Below are positions 23,507 to 33,088 of a DNA stretch of 64,000 bases, one piece after another. A program made the position numbers and the translations under genes. Origin of the DNA: JADKHC01 sp047600805. GTDB lineage: Bacteria; Verrucomicrobiota; Verrucomicrobiia; Opitutales; Opitutaceae. Below the pieces are notes generated by a model, which worked only from the letters and a program-made list of their open reading frames with translations, made no database searches and was not told the origin of the DNA. Position 1 is the stretch's first letter. Every line of letters starts with the position of its first letter. The DNA lies in contig JASGKG010000001.1 of the NCBI GenBank assembly GCA_047600805.1, positions 4,526,001 to 4,590,000 of the forward strand, given 5' to 3'.

Positions 23507-24796
23507 TTACTTCCATTCCACCTCGGCACCGAGGGCGCGGAGATTCTCCACGAACCTTGGGTGGGCGCGTTTGATCGTGTCGGCGTTTTTCACGACACTG
23601 CGGCCGGGAATGCTTGCGGCGACCATGTAGAGAGCGATGGTGGCGCGGATGACGTACGGCGCATCAACGACCGCGGGCCGTAACGGTTTGTTGCCGAAGA
23701 TCACGATGCGGTGAGGATCGTTTACGAGCACGTGCGCGCCGAATTTTGCGAGCTCAGGCATCCAGGAAAAACCATTTTCGTAAACCTTGTTCCAGAAATG
23801 GATCGTGCCGGTCGAACGAGTGCTCAAGGCGATCATCAGCGGTAGGAGATCCACTGAAAAATAAGGCCACGGCGCTGCTTCGATTTTCGGCAGCAGATTG
23901 GAGGTATAAGGTTGTTCGATAACGAGCGATTGGTTTCGCCGGACGATGGCGGTGTCGCCTTCGTGCTCGATCACCACGCCCAATTTTTTGAAGGCCCGCG
24001 TGATCAGGTCGAAGTGATGTGGCAGCGAGTTTTTCACACGCACTTCGCCGCCCGTGATTGCGCCGAGGGCCAGGAACGTGACGACTTCGTGGTAGTCGGT
24101 GTTGATCGATGCCGTGGCGCCGTGCAGCGACGCGACGCCTTCCACCTCGAGCATGCTGGTGCCGACGCCTTTGATTTTCGCACCCATGCTGATCAAAACT
24201 TCGCAGAGATCTTGAACGTGCGGTTCGCTCGCCGCGTTGATGAGCGTGGACGTGCCTCGCGCGAGGGCGGCACACATCAGAAAGTTCTCAGTCACGGTGA
24301 CCGACATGTAGTCGCACCAGTGCCGATTCCCTTGAAAACCGCCGGAGAGTTCGATGACGAGCGGTTCGCCGGAGTGGACCGAAGCGCCCAGCTTCGCAAA
24401 GATTTCCAAGTGCGGATCGATTTCACGCACGCCCAGCGAACAGCCCGTCGCGTTGGCGCTAATGGAAATTTTTTTCACGCGCCGCAGCAATGCGGGGTAG
24501 AGCAGCACCGTGGAACGCATGTCGTGTGGAAGCTCATGGTTCGTTAGCGTGTCGCGAAAGCCCGAGTGATCCAGCCGCATTTCGCCGGTGGCTTTGTTCC
24601 ACTCGACCTTTGACCCCTGCGAGATCATGAATGCCACGATTTTGCCGATGTCGGTTATCTCGGGAACGTTTTTGAGCGTGATCGGTTCGTTCGTGAGCAA
24701 CGAGGCGCACACGATCGGCAACGCCGAGTTTTTGTTGCCGGAGGGAATGATGGTGCCGGAAAGCGGTTTTCCGCCGTTGACGATAAGGTCGGCCAT
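23507..24796 (-). CDS. murA: UDP-N-acetylglucosamine 1-carboxyvinyltransferase (MurA)
   Basis: The 429-residue protein matches MurA from end to end. It has SGNKNSALP at 19-27 with the conserved Lys22-Asn23, and the catalytic loop cysteine at residue 119 in NATGCSLGVREIDPHL. It adds enolpyruvate from PEP to UDP-GlcNAc in the first committed step of peptidoglycan synthesis. The Cys form is the usual fosfomycin-sensitive type; an Asp in its place would give resistance. It is followed by ruvB after about 100 bases. Confidence 0.96.
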   Translation of the reverse strand: MADLIVNGGKPLSGTIIPSGNKNSALPIVCASLLTNEPITLKNVPEITDIGKIVAFMISQGSKVEWNKATGEMRLDHSGFRDTLTNHELPHDMRSTVLLYPALLRRVKKISISANATGCSLGVREIDPHLEIFAKLGASVHSGEPLVIELSGGFQGNRHWCDYMSVTVTENFLMCAALARGTSTLINAASEPHVQDLCEVLISMGAKIKGVGTSMLEVEGVASLHGATASINTDYHEVVTFLALGAITGGEVRVKNSLPHHFDLITRAFKKLGVVIEHEGDTAIVRRNQSLVIEQPYTSNLLPKIEAAPWPYFSVDLLPLMIALSTRSTGTIHFWNKVYENGFSWMPELAKFGAHVLVNDPHRIVIFGNKPLRPAVVDAPYVIRATIALYMVAASIPGRSVVKNADTIKRAHPRFVENLRALGAEVEWK

Positions 24797-24852
24797 GTGG
24801 CGAGGTGCAGTTTTCGAAATTAGAGCAGGGGGCTGACGCGCCGGAAATAAAA

Positions 24853-24879
24853 AAGGCGCCCGTTTTTAACGGACGCCTT
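24853..24879 (-). terminator. Rho-independent terminator for the RG-rich gene
   Basis: A 12-base stem with one mismatch (24853-24864 with 24868-24879) and a TTT loop is followed, read on the minus strand, by a run of T. It lies just downstream of the minus-strand gene ending at 24913 and upstream of murA, so murA probably has its own promoter. Confidence 0.8.
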
Positions 24880-24912
24880 GAAATGCGCGCAGGCTCAAGA
24901 GCCTTGCAAGGT

Positions 24913-25929
24913 TTAACTGGAGGGGCCGCCTTCGGAGCGTTGATCGCCGCCATGGCCTTCGCCGCGATAGCGACCGCGACCGCCGCGATGATGACGACGT
25001 CCGCCGCCACCGCCACGATGACCGCCGTCGAAACGGCGTTCGCTTTGTGCTTGATCGCCGGCCTGGCCTTCGCCGCCTTGGGGCCCGCGGTTTTCGCCGC
25101 GGAAGCCACCGCGATTACGACCGCCGCGGTGGTGATGGCGACCGCCGCGATTGCCATCGAAACGACGGCCTTCGCCTTGTGTCTGTTCCTGTTGGTTCGG
25201 CGTCGTTTGAGTTTGCTCGGGGGCGTCGCCGCTGAACAAGCCTTTCAGCCAGCCGAGAAAACCGGACTTCTTCGCCTGTGCGGCGGCCGGAGTGGGCTTT
25301 GGTTCGAACGTGCGCTGTTCACGGCGCTGCTCGCCGCCTTCGCGACGTTCGCGCGGACGGAATTCGCCGCGTTGTTCCTGGCGTCCGTCACGTTCGCCGC
25401 GCTCGCGACGTTCCGAACGGAAGTCGGGACGGCCTTCACGACGAGGGGAGTTACCCTGTTGTTGCGAATTGAGCTCCCAGCTTTGTGCCGGGCGCGGTTT
25501 TTCTTCGGGAGGAAGAATCTTGAGCTCGGGTTTGGTTTCGGGAGTTGACGGGGAAACGGCGGCGGGTGCAGGACTCGCGGCCGGAGTTGGAGCTATCGGG
25601 GCACTACTGGCGACGGGCTTCTCAACGGGAGCCACAGGGGCGCTCACGGCAGGGGCTTCAGTCTTGGCGACTTCGGTTGCTGTGGGAGCCGTTTCTGCTG
25701 CGAACGGATTTTTGTACTCGCGCTCGTGGTTAACCACCTGAATGGCGGTGGGTTGGTAGCTGCCTGTCGCTGGTTCTTTGTTGGTGGCCGGGCCGGATGC
25801 GCCGGTACGTTTGCCGCGGGCCAAGCCTGAACCTCGACTGCTCCCAAACGCGGGAGTAGCGGCAGGCGGCGCGCTGACGGTCTCGGTGGGGGCCACCGTG
25901 GGCTCACCGGACGTAGTTACTTCTGACAT
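24913..25929 (-). CDS. Disordered RG-rich protein, possible RNA binder
   Basis: The 338-residue protein is low complexity throughout. The N-terminal half is rich in Pro, Ala, Thr and Glu; the middle has Arg/Glu-rich tracts; a short hydrophobic motif FLGWLKGLFSG comes next; the C-terminus is built of RGG-like units (HHRGGRNRGGFRGENRG and similar). RGG boxes commonly bind RNA and drive condensation, and Rho and RNA chaperones of related bacteria carry similar tails, but here the tail is not attached to a known domain. The terminator at 24853 and its own start suggest a single-gene transcript. Confidence 0.6.
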   Translation of the reverse strand: MSEVTTSGEPTVAPTETVSAPPAATPAFGSSRGSGLARGKRTGASGPATNKEPATGSYQPTAIQVVNHEREYKNPFAAETAPTATEVAKTEAPAVSAPVAPVEKPVASSAPIAPTPAASPAPAAVSPSTPETKPELKILPPEEKPRPAQSWELNSQQQGNSPRREGRPDFRSERRERGERDGRQEQRGEFRPRERREGGEQRREQRTFEPKPTPAAAQAKKSGFLGWLKGLFSGDAPEQTQTTPNQQEQTQGEGRRFDGNRGGRHHHRGGRNRGGFRGENRGPQGGEGQAGDQAQSERRFDGGHRGGGGGRRHHRGGRGRYRGEGHGGDQRSEGGPSS

Positions 25930-26343
25930 GTTGTTATTTATTTTTTAGTTTTGCGCTCGCCCAAGCCGGGCGGCTACGCGGGTTTGAACACACGGAGCGC
26001 GAAGGGTGCGCGCTCAACGCATGCGTGCGCGCAACATCGCTGTCCTGGCTATGTTCCGCAACCCTAATCTCGATTCAGTGCGGCAGTTGGGCGGCCGGCG
26101 AACGGCTTGGGAGGGTTTTTCGCGGCTCTCATAACTGCTGCTTACAGGCCCAATTTTGCGGCCTAATAAGTAAAAACCGACTAAATGAGCTAAAAAATAG
26201 GTCGCAACCAATTCATAACCAGTACCTTAAAATTATTGCAAATAAACTGCGAAAAGGCTGGTAGGGTTTCATCCTTATGGTATAAATAAGGCATACTTCA
26301 ATTCCACCCCGTATTGATTAAACACCAGCCCCAAAAAATCGCC
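25930..26343. other. Divergent intergenic region
   Basis: No gene is seen. The GC-rich left part holds an inverted repeat TGCGCGC/GCGCGCA (26007-26013 and 26027-26033) in what would be the leader of the minus-strand RG-rich gene. The AT-rich right part holds CCTTAT/ATAAGG (26273-26278 and 26286-26291) around TATAAAT, which could be the -10 element of the plus-strand gene at 26344. Confidence 0.35.
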
Positions 26344-26871
26344 ATGAAGACGATCCTTGCTTCGGTTATGTCTCTGATCGGTTTTGTTGCCAGCGTGGCC
26401 GTGGCCAGCGCTGTTGATGAGAGTGCGTCCAGAATCACCACGAGCAGGTCGCTTTCCATCGCCTCAGTACGGCTGGATAGCGACGCGCCGTGGTATGTGC
26501 TCCAAGAAGCTTTCAGCACCAGCTTGCAAAAGAGCTTGGGAGAACGCGGTGGAGTGATGATGCCGATCAAGATGTTGTCGAAAGATTCTTCGGCTGCGGC
26601 AGATGCTCTTTTGAACGGCGAGTGCGATGCGGTGCTCGTAATCGGTGAACAGCTCCCCGCTGCTTTTAAAGGCGGTAAATTCTTCACGCTGCGAGCGGTC
26701 TCGCAGATCGGTGTGCCCGCTCACGTATTCCACTTCATCCTTCGCAACGATGATTCGTCGGCCAAGTCGGTTTTAACGGTCGCATTTGAACGGGCGACGT
26801 CTTCGGCTGCGTTTCAAGACACCGTCGGTCGCGCTTCTGCTGTGCGCGTGGTGGCTGGAAATATGCGCTGA
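26344..26871 (+). CDS. Exported protein resembling a small periplasmic binding domain
   Basis: ATG 26344 gives 175 residues with a clear signal peptide (ILASVMSLIGFVASVAVASA). The mature part has a beta-alpha pattern with ADALLNGECDAVLVIGEQL, which resembles one lobe of type 2 periplasmic binding proteins, but it is too short to be a full two-lobed receptor. An ATG at 26314 would place charged residues before the signal peptide. Function unknown. A strong terminator follows. Confidence 0.6.
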   Translation: MKTILASVMSLIGFVASVAVASAVDESASRITTSRSLSIASVRLDSDAPWYVLQEAFSTSLQKSLGERGGVMMPIKMLSKDSSAAADALLNGECDAVLVIGEQLPAAFKGGKFFTLRAVSQIGVPAHVFHFILRNDDSSAKSVLTVAFERATSSAAFQDTVGRASAVRVVAGNMR

Positions 26872-26900
26872 GCAGACTTTCCGTCAGATACCCCGAAGCA

Positions 26901-26933
26901 CCGAGCGCTCATTTTGGGCGCTCGGTTTTTTTT
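26901..26933 (+). terminator. Rho-independent terminator
   Basis: CCGAGCGC (26901-26908) and GCGCTCGG (26918-26925) form a perfect stem followed by eight T. It ends the plus-strand exported-protein gene immediately before the convergent sufT gene. Confidence 0.85.
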
Positions 26934-26935
26934 GC

Positions 26936-27481
26936 TCAGATCAAGCCGAGCTGCATCTTGCCTTCCTCAGAGATCATTTGCTGATTCCAGGCTGGTTCCC
27001 AAGTGATGCGTACTTCTGCGGCGGATACACCGGGCACAAGGAGAATTTTATTTTTTGCGTCTTCGGCAATGGCGGGACCCATGCCGCAGCCGGGCGCGGT
27101 CAACGTCATGGCGACGTCCACGCGAAATCCTTCGCCGCCTTCGATTTTGGCGATATCCATTGAGTAGACCAAACCGAGATCGACGATGTTGACGGGAATC
27201 TCGGGGTCGAAAACTTTCTTCAGTTGATCCCAAACGGCCGCTGGGTCGGGAGCGCCGCCGTCCAAAGTTGCTGACTTGACGGTCGTGTCGCTCACTTTTT
27301 CACCGAGTGCATCGGCGTTGGCTCCGTCGATTCTCACCAACCCGGTGTCGGTCATCACCGTGTAGCTCCCTCCCAGCGTTTGCGTGATGAACACGCGTGA
27401 GCCTGTGGGCAAAGTGGCCTTGTTCCCAGCGGGAATTTGAACTGCTTCGACGTCGCGAGAAAGGATGCGTTCTTTGGACAT
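26936..27481 (-). CDS. sufT: Fe-S cluster assembly factor SufT
   Basis: The 181-residue protein has an N-terminal extension of about 70 residues and a C-terminal DUF59/MIP18 domain with DPEIPVNIVDLGLVYSMDI and the conserved TAPGCGMG. This arrangement is the SufT form, which helps mature Fe-S proteins together with the SUF machinery. It sits about 8 kb from the main suf cluster rather than inside it, which is unusual because sufT often follows the suf genes. Confidence 0.88.
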   Translation of the reverse strand: MSKERILSRDVEAVQIPAGNKATLPTGSRVFITQTLGGSYTVMTDTGLVRIDGANADALGEKVSDTTVKSATLDGGAPDPAAVWDQLKKVFDPEIPVNIVDLGLVYSMDIAKIEGGEGFRVDVAMTLTAPGCGMGPAIAEDAKNKILLVPGVSAAEVRITWEPAWNQQMISEEGKMQLGLI

Positions 27482-27599
27482 GCAGCTTCAGTGAACGCAG
27501 GACGCGCGCCGCTGCAACTGCGATGTGAAGCACAGTCTTTTATGCCTCTTTTTGCGATTCTCGCCTCGACTGGCAGAGGCGATTCGATGTGTTTGAAAG

Positions 27600-29225
27600 G
27601 TGCTGATCAAACCCCAATCAGGACAGCTCGTCGTGCCCCCTTCACGCGCGCCAGCCGAGGCAGGTCCAAGCAGGTGGCGCTTGGCGGCGGTCCTTTTCAT
27701 TTTAGTCGTGGCGGTCTTCGGAAACGCTGTGAACGGCGTATTCGTTTTCGACGACGAACCAAGTATTGTAAACAACTCCACCATTCACGGAACGGCGCCG
27801 GGGCGTTGGTTTTCGCCGCCGAGCAATTCGACTACGGTTGGGCGGCCGCTGGCGAACGCGACGTTCGCGGTGAATCACCTGATGAGCGGTGTGCAGCCGT
27901 GGAGTTATCATGTAGTTAACATCCTCATACATGCCACGGCGGCGCTGACGCTCTTCGCAGTCGTTCGGCGGATTTTTAGGCTTTCGGCATGGAAAGGAAA
28001 ATTCGGCAGCGATGAGAGCTGGCTGGCTTTTGCTGCGGCTGCGCTTTGGGCGGTGCATCCGTTGCAAGCTGAGTCGGTGACTTACGTGGTGCAGCGAGTG
28101 GAGTCCCTTGCTGGATTATGCTGTTTGCTAGCGGTATATTGTTATTTGGGAAGTCTGGATGGTAAACGGCCTTGGATCTGGCAGGTGGGTGTAGTTACGG
28201 CCTGCATGGTTGGCGCAGGCGTGAAGGAGACGATTGTTGCTGCACCGCTGATTGTGCTGGTGGTCGATCGCACCTGGATAGCTGGTTCCTTTGCGGAATC
28301 GGTACGCCGACGGCCCTGGATGTATCTGGGGCTTGCGAGTTCGTGGATCCTACTGGGTTTGCTGGTGGCCGGCTCTGCGAATCGTAGTGGTACGGCCGGG
28401 TTCGGCACTGCTTCCTGCTGGTTATATTTGCTCACACAGTGCCGGGCGGTTTTGCTCTATCTTAAGCTGGTGATCTGGCCGGCGCCTTTGATTTTTGATC
28501 GAGGAAATGCTCTGGTGAGCGGAGTGGCTGAGGTGTGGCTGGAAGCGGTAGTGATTGCTGCTGTTGGGATGGTGAGTGTCATCGCAATTGCAAAGAGAAG
28601 CTCATGGGGTGTCGCGGCTTTTTGTTTCTTCGCCCTGTTAGCGCCGAGTTCGAGCGTGGTTCCGGTGATGACACAAACCATGGCCGAGCATCGTATGTAC
28701 CTACCTTTAGCCGCGATCGTAGTTGCGTGCGTATTGGTTGTTTATAGATGGTTTCATCGGCGGGCGTTTCTTTTGTTCGCGGCAATCTGCTTGGTTTGGT
28801 GCGGCCTAACGATCCGACGAAATTCTGATTTTTCGAGCAACGTGAGGTTGTGGACGGATACGGTTGAGAAAATTCCGGAAAACTGGCGTGCGCGAAATAA
28901 TCTGGCGTTGGCCCTGTCGGATTCAGGTCGTTCACGGGAAGCGATTGAACACTTCAAGAGGATATTGGAGCACGACCCAGGTTCGGTGGAGGTGCGGAAT
29001 AATTTTGCAAATGCGCTGGTGCGGGTTGGCCGGCCGAGCGATGCATTAACGCAAATAGATCTTGCGTTGGCTGCTGCGCCGCAAATCGCCGAGCTTCTCG
29101 ACACCCGTGGCGTGATTCTGCTCGCGCTCGGTCGGCGGGAGGAGGCTGGTCAGTATTTCAAGACAGCGCTAAAATTGAAGCCGGAGCTCTCGGAGGCTCG
29201 GTTGCATTTGCAGCAAGTGGAGTGA
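27600..29225 (+). CDS. TMTC-like membrane mannosyltransferase with TPR repeats
   Basis: The 541-residue protein starts with a membrane helix followed by FVFDDEPSIVNN, the acidic first-loop motif of PMT/TMTC-type glycosyltransferases. About ten hydrophobic segments lie between residues 25 and 390, then TPR repeats from about 420 to the end (AREAIEHFKRIL-type units). Such enzymes use polyprenyl-phosphate sugars to O-glycosylate exported proteins. The start may be GTG 27600 or GTG 27633; neither has a convincing ribosome site. It is divergent from sufT. Confidence 0.75.
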   Translation: MLIKPQSGQLVVPPSRAPAEAGPSRWRLAAVLFILVVAVFGNAVNGVFVFDDEPSIVNNSTIHGTAPGRWFSPPSNSTTVGRPLANATFAVNHLMSGVQPWSYHVVNILIHATAALTLFAVVRRIFRLSAWKGKFGSDESWLAFAAAALWAVHPLQAESVTYVVQRVESLAGLCCLLAVYCYLGSLDGKRPWIWQVGVVTACMVGAGVKETIVAAPLIVLVVDRTWIAGSFAESVRRRPWMYLGLASSWILLGLLVAGSANRSGTAGFGTASCWLYLLTQCRAVLLYLKLVIWPAPLIFDRGNALVSGVAEVWLEAVVIAAVGMVSVIAIAKRSSWGVAAFCFFALLAPSSSVVPVMTQTMAEHRMYLPLAAIVVACVLVVYRWFHRRAFLLFAAICLVWCGLTIRRNSDFSSNVRLWTDTVEKIPENWRARNNLALALSDSGRSREAIEHFKRILEHDPGSVEVRNNFANALVRVGRPSDALTQIDLALAAAPQIAELLDTRGVILLALGRREEAGQYFKTALKLKPELSEARLHLQQVE

Positions 29226-29235
29226 CGGCTTCGAT

Positions 29236-29877
29236 CTAGTTTCGTGCAGGTAAATTGGGACTTTCAGGAAGTTCGGTGGTGGCGCGATCGCGGCGGGGCG
29301 TTGGCATTTGGGCATGATTCTTCTCGAGGAAGGCGATCATTTCCTTGCTGTTCTGCTTTTTGGCTACGGAAAGTGGAGTTTCATCGAGATGGTTCTGGCA
29401 CGTTGTTAAGGCACCCATCTCGTGGAGTGTTTTTACCAGTCCCAGGTCCCCGTTGCGCACTGCTATGAAAAGAGCCGATTCGCCATTGCCGAGGCTGGCG
29501 TTAGGGTTAGCTCCGGCGTCGAGCAGGACATTCACCGTTTCGATGTGGCTGTTGGAGGCGGCGACGATCAACGGTGTGCGGCCCTCGTTGTCGGGGATGT
29601 CGACGCCGGCGAACGCGTCGATCAGGAGTTGGGCTACTTTGACGTTTCCTCTGCCTGCCGCCAAGAACAGGGGCGTTTCCAAGCGAGTGGTTCGTGCATC
29701 GACGTTAGCTTTGTTCGCGAGTAACTGGCGCACGGCTTCGAAATCACCGGTTTCGGCTGCTTGATGGAGGGGCGTTCGTTTGTCTTGGTCGCCAGCGAAG
29801 CAAAATGTACAAGCCGAGAATAAAAGGACGAACAGCGGAGAAAGCGTCGTGCGAAGGAAGCGGGCGAGCGCGTTCAT
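29236..29877 (-). CDS. Exported ankyrin-repeat protein (short)
   Basis: The 213-residue protein has a signal peptide (LSPLFVLLFSACTFCFAG) and about five ankyrin repeats (TPLHQAAETGDFEAVRQLL and similar units), then a basic Pro-rich tail. Its ATG 29877 overlaps the stop of the larger ankyrin gene by ATGA, so the two are translationally coupled. Ankyrin repeats mediate protein binding; the partner is unknown. It is the last gene of a four-gene minus-strand run. Confidence 0.8.
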   Translation of the reverse strand: MNALARFLRTTLSPLFVLLFSACTFCFAGDQDKRTPLHQAAETGDFEAVRQLLANKANVDARTTRLETPLFLAAGRGNVKVAQLLIDAFAGVDIPDNEGRTPLIVAASNSHIETVNVLLDAGANPNASLGNGESALFIAVRNGDLGLVKTLHEMGALTTCQNHLDETPLSVAKKQNSKEMIAFLEKNHAQMPTPRRDRATTELPESPNLPARN

Positions 29878-31898
29878 GATTTTGTGGGAAGCGCCGAGGG
29901 GGCGATTTTTTGAGAACGGCGGACGAGGAAATTCACGATCGGGCGGTGCCCATATTCGCGAGCGATCGAAATGGCTGTCGCACCGCTGGGCATCGCGCGA
30001 TCAATAACGGCGCCCTTGCCGACCAGAGCCTTCACGGCCAGAAAGTGCCCGTTTCGCGCCGCGGCGTGGAGGGCGCTTTCCCCTGAGGTGTTGATCGAAT
30101 TCGGGTCGGCGCCTTTTTCGAGCAGGCAGGTTACGACATTTGCATGGCCCGCGGCAGCGGCGAGGAAGAGTGGCGTCTGTGCCATTTTGTCTTTGGAGTC
30201 TAGTTCGGCTCCATGGCTAAGAAGGGCGCTGACGAGGTCCACGCGGCCGTTGGCCGCTGCAAGATGGAGTGGCGTTTCACCGGCTGCAGTGGTGACGTCG
30301 GAGGGAACCTTTTTCTCCAAGAGTTGTTGGAGGATTTTAAGGTAAGAACCCTCCGGAGGGATGATGAAGTGAGGGCCGGCGGCGCCGCAGCACATAAGGA
30401 GCGGTGTCAGGCCATCGTTGCGTTGGGCGGCGGCATCGGCGCCGTTTTCGAGCAAGAGCGTAACTGTTTCGAGCTGGCCGATTTTGCAGGCCATAACCAG
30501 AGGTGTGCTGCCGTCCGCAGCGCGTTGATCCACGCCAGCACCTTTGTTGATGAGGAACCGAACCACCGCGGGGTATCCAACCTCCGCGGCGCGAAAAAGC
30601 GGAGTGCGACCTTCGGCGTCACAGGCGTCGATCTTCATTCCCTGCGCAAGAAGGAACTTGCAGATCCCTACGTTGCCTGACTCGGCGGCGAGGTGGAGCG
30701 CAGTGCGGCCGTCTTTGGTTATAGCACCTAGTTGCGCTCCGTGAGTGAGAAGAATTTTTATAGCATCCAAGTGGCCGCCCTGGGCTGCGAAATGAAGTGG
30801 TGTGAAGCCGTCATTGAGACGTCTTTGGTTTGCGTCTGCGCCTTTGGCGAGGAGCGCTTTTAGGATGCCGATATGGCCGTCGTATGCGGCGATACGAAGA
30901 GGCGAGAGTGTGCTTTTCCCGTTGATCACCTTGTCTTCAATGCTGGCGCCTTTTTCGAGAAGCAGGATGGCCGTAGACTCGGAGCCGTCGTTGGCTGCCA
31001 TGAACAGCGGCGTGCGATGCTGTTCGTCACGGGCATCAATTTCGGCGCCGGCGTCGCAGAGAATGGCGGCGGTATTCGCGTAGCCGTAGAATGCAGCCAT
31101 GAAGAGAGGCGTGCGACCGCGCTTGTCGCGCGTATCAACGTGGGCGCCATATTTTAGGAGGATGCGGACGGTTTCTGCGTGCCCTTCCTTGGCGGCTTGA
31201 TGGAGGGCGGTAAGTCCGGATTTGTCGATGGCATTCGGGCCGGACCCTTGTTCAAGGAGCAACCTGACCACTTCGTTGCGTCCCTCGCGGGCCGCGAGCA
31301 TGAGCGGGGTTTGACCGTCTTCATTGCGGGCGTCGACCCGCGCCCCAGCTTTTTCGAGGTTGCGAACAGACTCGGTTTGGCCTTCGAGCGCGGCTTGGGC
31401 GAGGACAGACGAATTTTTGGTGATTGCATCGGTTTCGGCTCCCTTTGATTTCAACCACTCCGCCATCTCCTTCTGGCCGTTCGCGATGGCGAGCACGAGA
31501 GGAGTCGACCCATCGTCTGTCGCGTTTTCTATTTTCGCGCCTTTTTCGACGAGCAGGGCGGCGATTTCGAGATGCCCGAAGTACGCAGCGATGCAAAGAG
31601 CCGTTGATCCGTCCGTGGTGCGAGCGTCGATGGCTGCGCCGTTTTCGACCAGGAAACGGACGATTTCGAGATGCCCGAGCCGCGCTGCGACAAACAGAGG
31701 AGTGACCCCGTTGGGATCCGTTGAATTTACGGCCAGAGGTTCGATGCGTACAAGATTCCTCAAGGTCGCCAGGTCGGCGTGCTGTGCTGCACGATGGAGG
31801 GGATAGACTGCCGGCCCGCTTGTGTCGGAAAATAGACTACGTGTCGCTGCGCATATAAACAGCGAAAAGAGACAAACAAGCTTGCGGGCTGAGGCCAA
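29874..31898 (-). CDS. Large exported ankyrin-repeat protein
   Basis: The frame gives 674 residues with a hydrophobic N-terminus (KLVCLFSLFICAATRSLFS) likely to be a signal sequence, and about 18 ankyrin repeats filling the rest (GxTPLxxAAxxGHxxxVxxLL pattern). The only in-frame start near the signal is TTG 31898, 12 bases after the upstream stop; no ATG is available, so the start is uncertain. The repeats look regular and intact. It would form a long solenoid in the periplasm or on the cell surface. Confidence 0.8.
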   Translation of the reverse strand: MASARKLVCLFSLFICAATRSLFSDTSGPAVYPLHRAAQHADLATLRNLVRIEPLAVNSTDPNGVTPLFVAARLGHLEIVRFLVENGAAIDARTTDGSTALCIAAYFGHLEIAALLVEKGAKIENATDDGSTPLVLAIANGQKEMAEWLKSKGAETDAITKNSSVLAQAALEGQTESVRNLEKAGARVDARNEDGQTPLMLAAREGRNEVVRLLLEQGSGPNAIDKSGLTALHQAAKEGHAETVRILLKYGAHVDTRDKRGRTPLFMAAFYGYANTAAILCDAGAEIDARDEQHRTPLFMAANDGSESTAILLLEKGASIEDKVINGKSTLSPLRIAAYDGHIGILKALLAKGADANQRRLNDGFTPLHFAAQGGHLDAIKILLTHGAQLGAITKDGRTALHLAAESGNVGICKFLLAQGMKIDACDAEGRTPLFRAAEVGYPAVVRFLINKGAGVDQRAADGSTPLVMACKIGQLETVTLLLENGADAAAQRNDGLTPLLMCCGAAGPHFIIPPEGSYLKILQQLLEKKVPSDVTTAAGETPLHLAAANGRVDLVSALLSHGAELDSKDKMAQTPLFLAAAAGHANVVTCLLEKGADPNSINTSGESALHAAARNGHFLAVKALVGKGAVIDRAMPSGATAISIAREYGHRPIVNFLVRRSQKIAPSALPTKS

Positions 31899-31910
31899 GG
31901 CGATGGAGAT

Positions 31911-33077
31911 TTAATTGCCCTTCGGCAGACGTGTGAGGTCGTCGAGGAGCGAGCTTCGTAAATCGGGATCCTTGATGGATTCGGCGTATTTACGCGCGCC
32001 GTCAGCATCGCGGAGCGCCCACCGCCAGAATACGTTGTCGCGGGTGAGTGTGCGCTGCGCTTGATCGGTGATATATTCGGTCAGCTCCATCGCGGTCTCC
32101 GGCTTGCTCCGAATAAGTGTCGGGCCAAGGGCGACGGAGGAAATACCCTTGTCGAAGTCCGGGTGAGGGTCGAACTGATTGATCCACTCCATCGTGTCTT
32201 CAGGATTTTTGCTGGCCCATTGCGCAAGCGCGATGCTCATGAAGCGTGTGCGGTCTTCGCCGGGAGGCATGTTCTGGGCGTACGTAGCAAGGGACTTGGC
32301 GTCCGCGTCCGCCCAGCCCTCGATTAATCCTTTCATGACAGAGGAGCGGAGTTTTGGGTCATCAATTCTGTTCAGTTCTGCGGCCGCGGTTTCCGGCTGA
32401 TGTTGTGCCCATTGGTAAAAAGCCGAATCGACGAGGAAGCTTTGCCGATCCACCATATTGGCGGAAAGCGCGAAGCGTGTCGCCGCTTCGTATGAGCCGG
32501 CTTTGTCAATGAGTGCATTGATGAGGGCGTGCCCATAGTCTCCGGCGGGCGACGGATCAGCTGCGCAAACGCGTAGACCGACGCGCACGGCATCATCGGG
32601 CTTTTCGACGGCGCCGGATAAGACCGCGGCGATGCAATACATGCGTTCGCCGAGTTCGGTTTTTGCCATAGACCAATCCGCGGCTGCGTCGGGATTAACT
32701 GCTCCCCAGCCACGCAGAGCGGCATCACGGAGCTTGTCTCTTAGCAACCAGTTCGGCTCATCCATGGCTAGCGCGAGTGCGCGATGCGGATCTGTGCGGG
32801 CGAGGCGTTCGAGGATTTCCTCGAGTTTACGATTGCGAGAGGGGCAGGCTGCCTGGAGGCGTGTTGATTCCCAGGTCTGCTCTAGTTGCTTTTCGATGGT
32901 TGAGGAGGGTGAAGCTGGCGCCTGCGCGCGAGAGAGTGTGCGCGTGGCCAGCATCGCGTGATTTGCCGGAAGCAGTCGGCCGGCGAGAAATGTGCCAGAA
33001 GCCGCAACCAGCGTGCTGATGATCAGTGCTTTGGTTGACCAACGCGGCTTGGTGATCGTGTGGAGCGAGGAGAGCAT
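31911..33077 (-). CDS. Membrane-anchored helical repeat protein, paralogue A
   Basis: The 388-residue protein has one N-terminal membrane segment (STLVAASGTFLAGRLLPA) and then helical repeats of about 35-40 residues with the pattern FYQWAQHQPETAAAELN and ALRGWGAVNPDAAADWSM. It is clearly similar along its length to the next gene upstream (33089-34237), including TDPHRALALAMDEPNWLLRDKLRDAAL against TDPQRALKLASEESNWRLRDI in the partner. Function unknown; such Trp-Ala/Pro repeat proteins occur in multiple copies in Verrucomicrobia. It starts 11 bases after the stop of its paralogue. Confidence 0.75.
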   Translation of the reverse strand: MLSSLHTITKPRWSTKALIISTLVAASGTFLAGRLLPANHAMLATRTLSRAQAPASPSSTIEKQLEQTWESTRLQAACPSRNRKLEEILERLARTDPHRALALAMDEPNWLLRDKLRDAALRGWGAVNPDAAADWSMAKTELGERMYCIAAVLSGAVEKPDDAVRVGLRVCAADPSPAGDYGHALINALIDKAGSYEAATRFALSANMVDRQSFLVDSAFYQWAQHQPETAAAELNRIDDPKLRSSVMKGLIEGWADADAKSLATYAQNMPPGEDRTRFMSIALAQWASKNPEDTMEWINQFDPHPDFDKGISSVALGPTLIRSKPETAMELTEYITDQAQRTLTRDNVFWRWALRDADGARKYAESIKDPDLRSSLLDDLTRLPKGN

Positions 33078-33088
33078 TTCGAGCAGCG

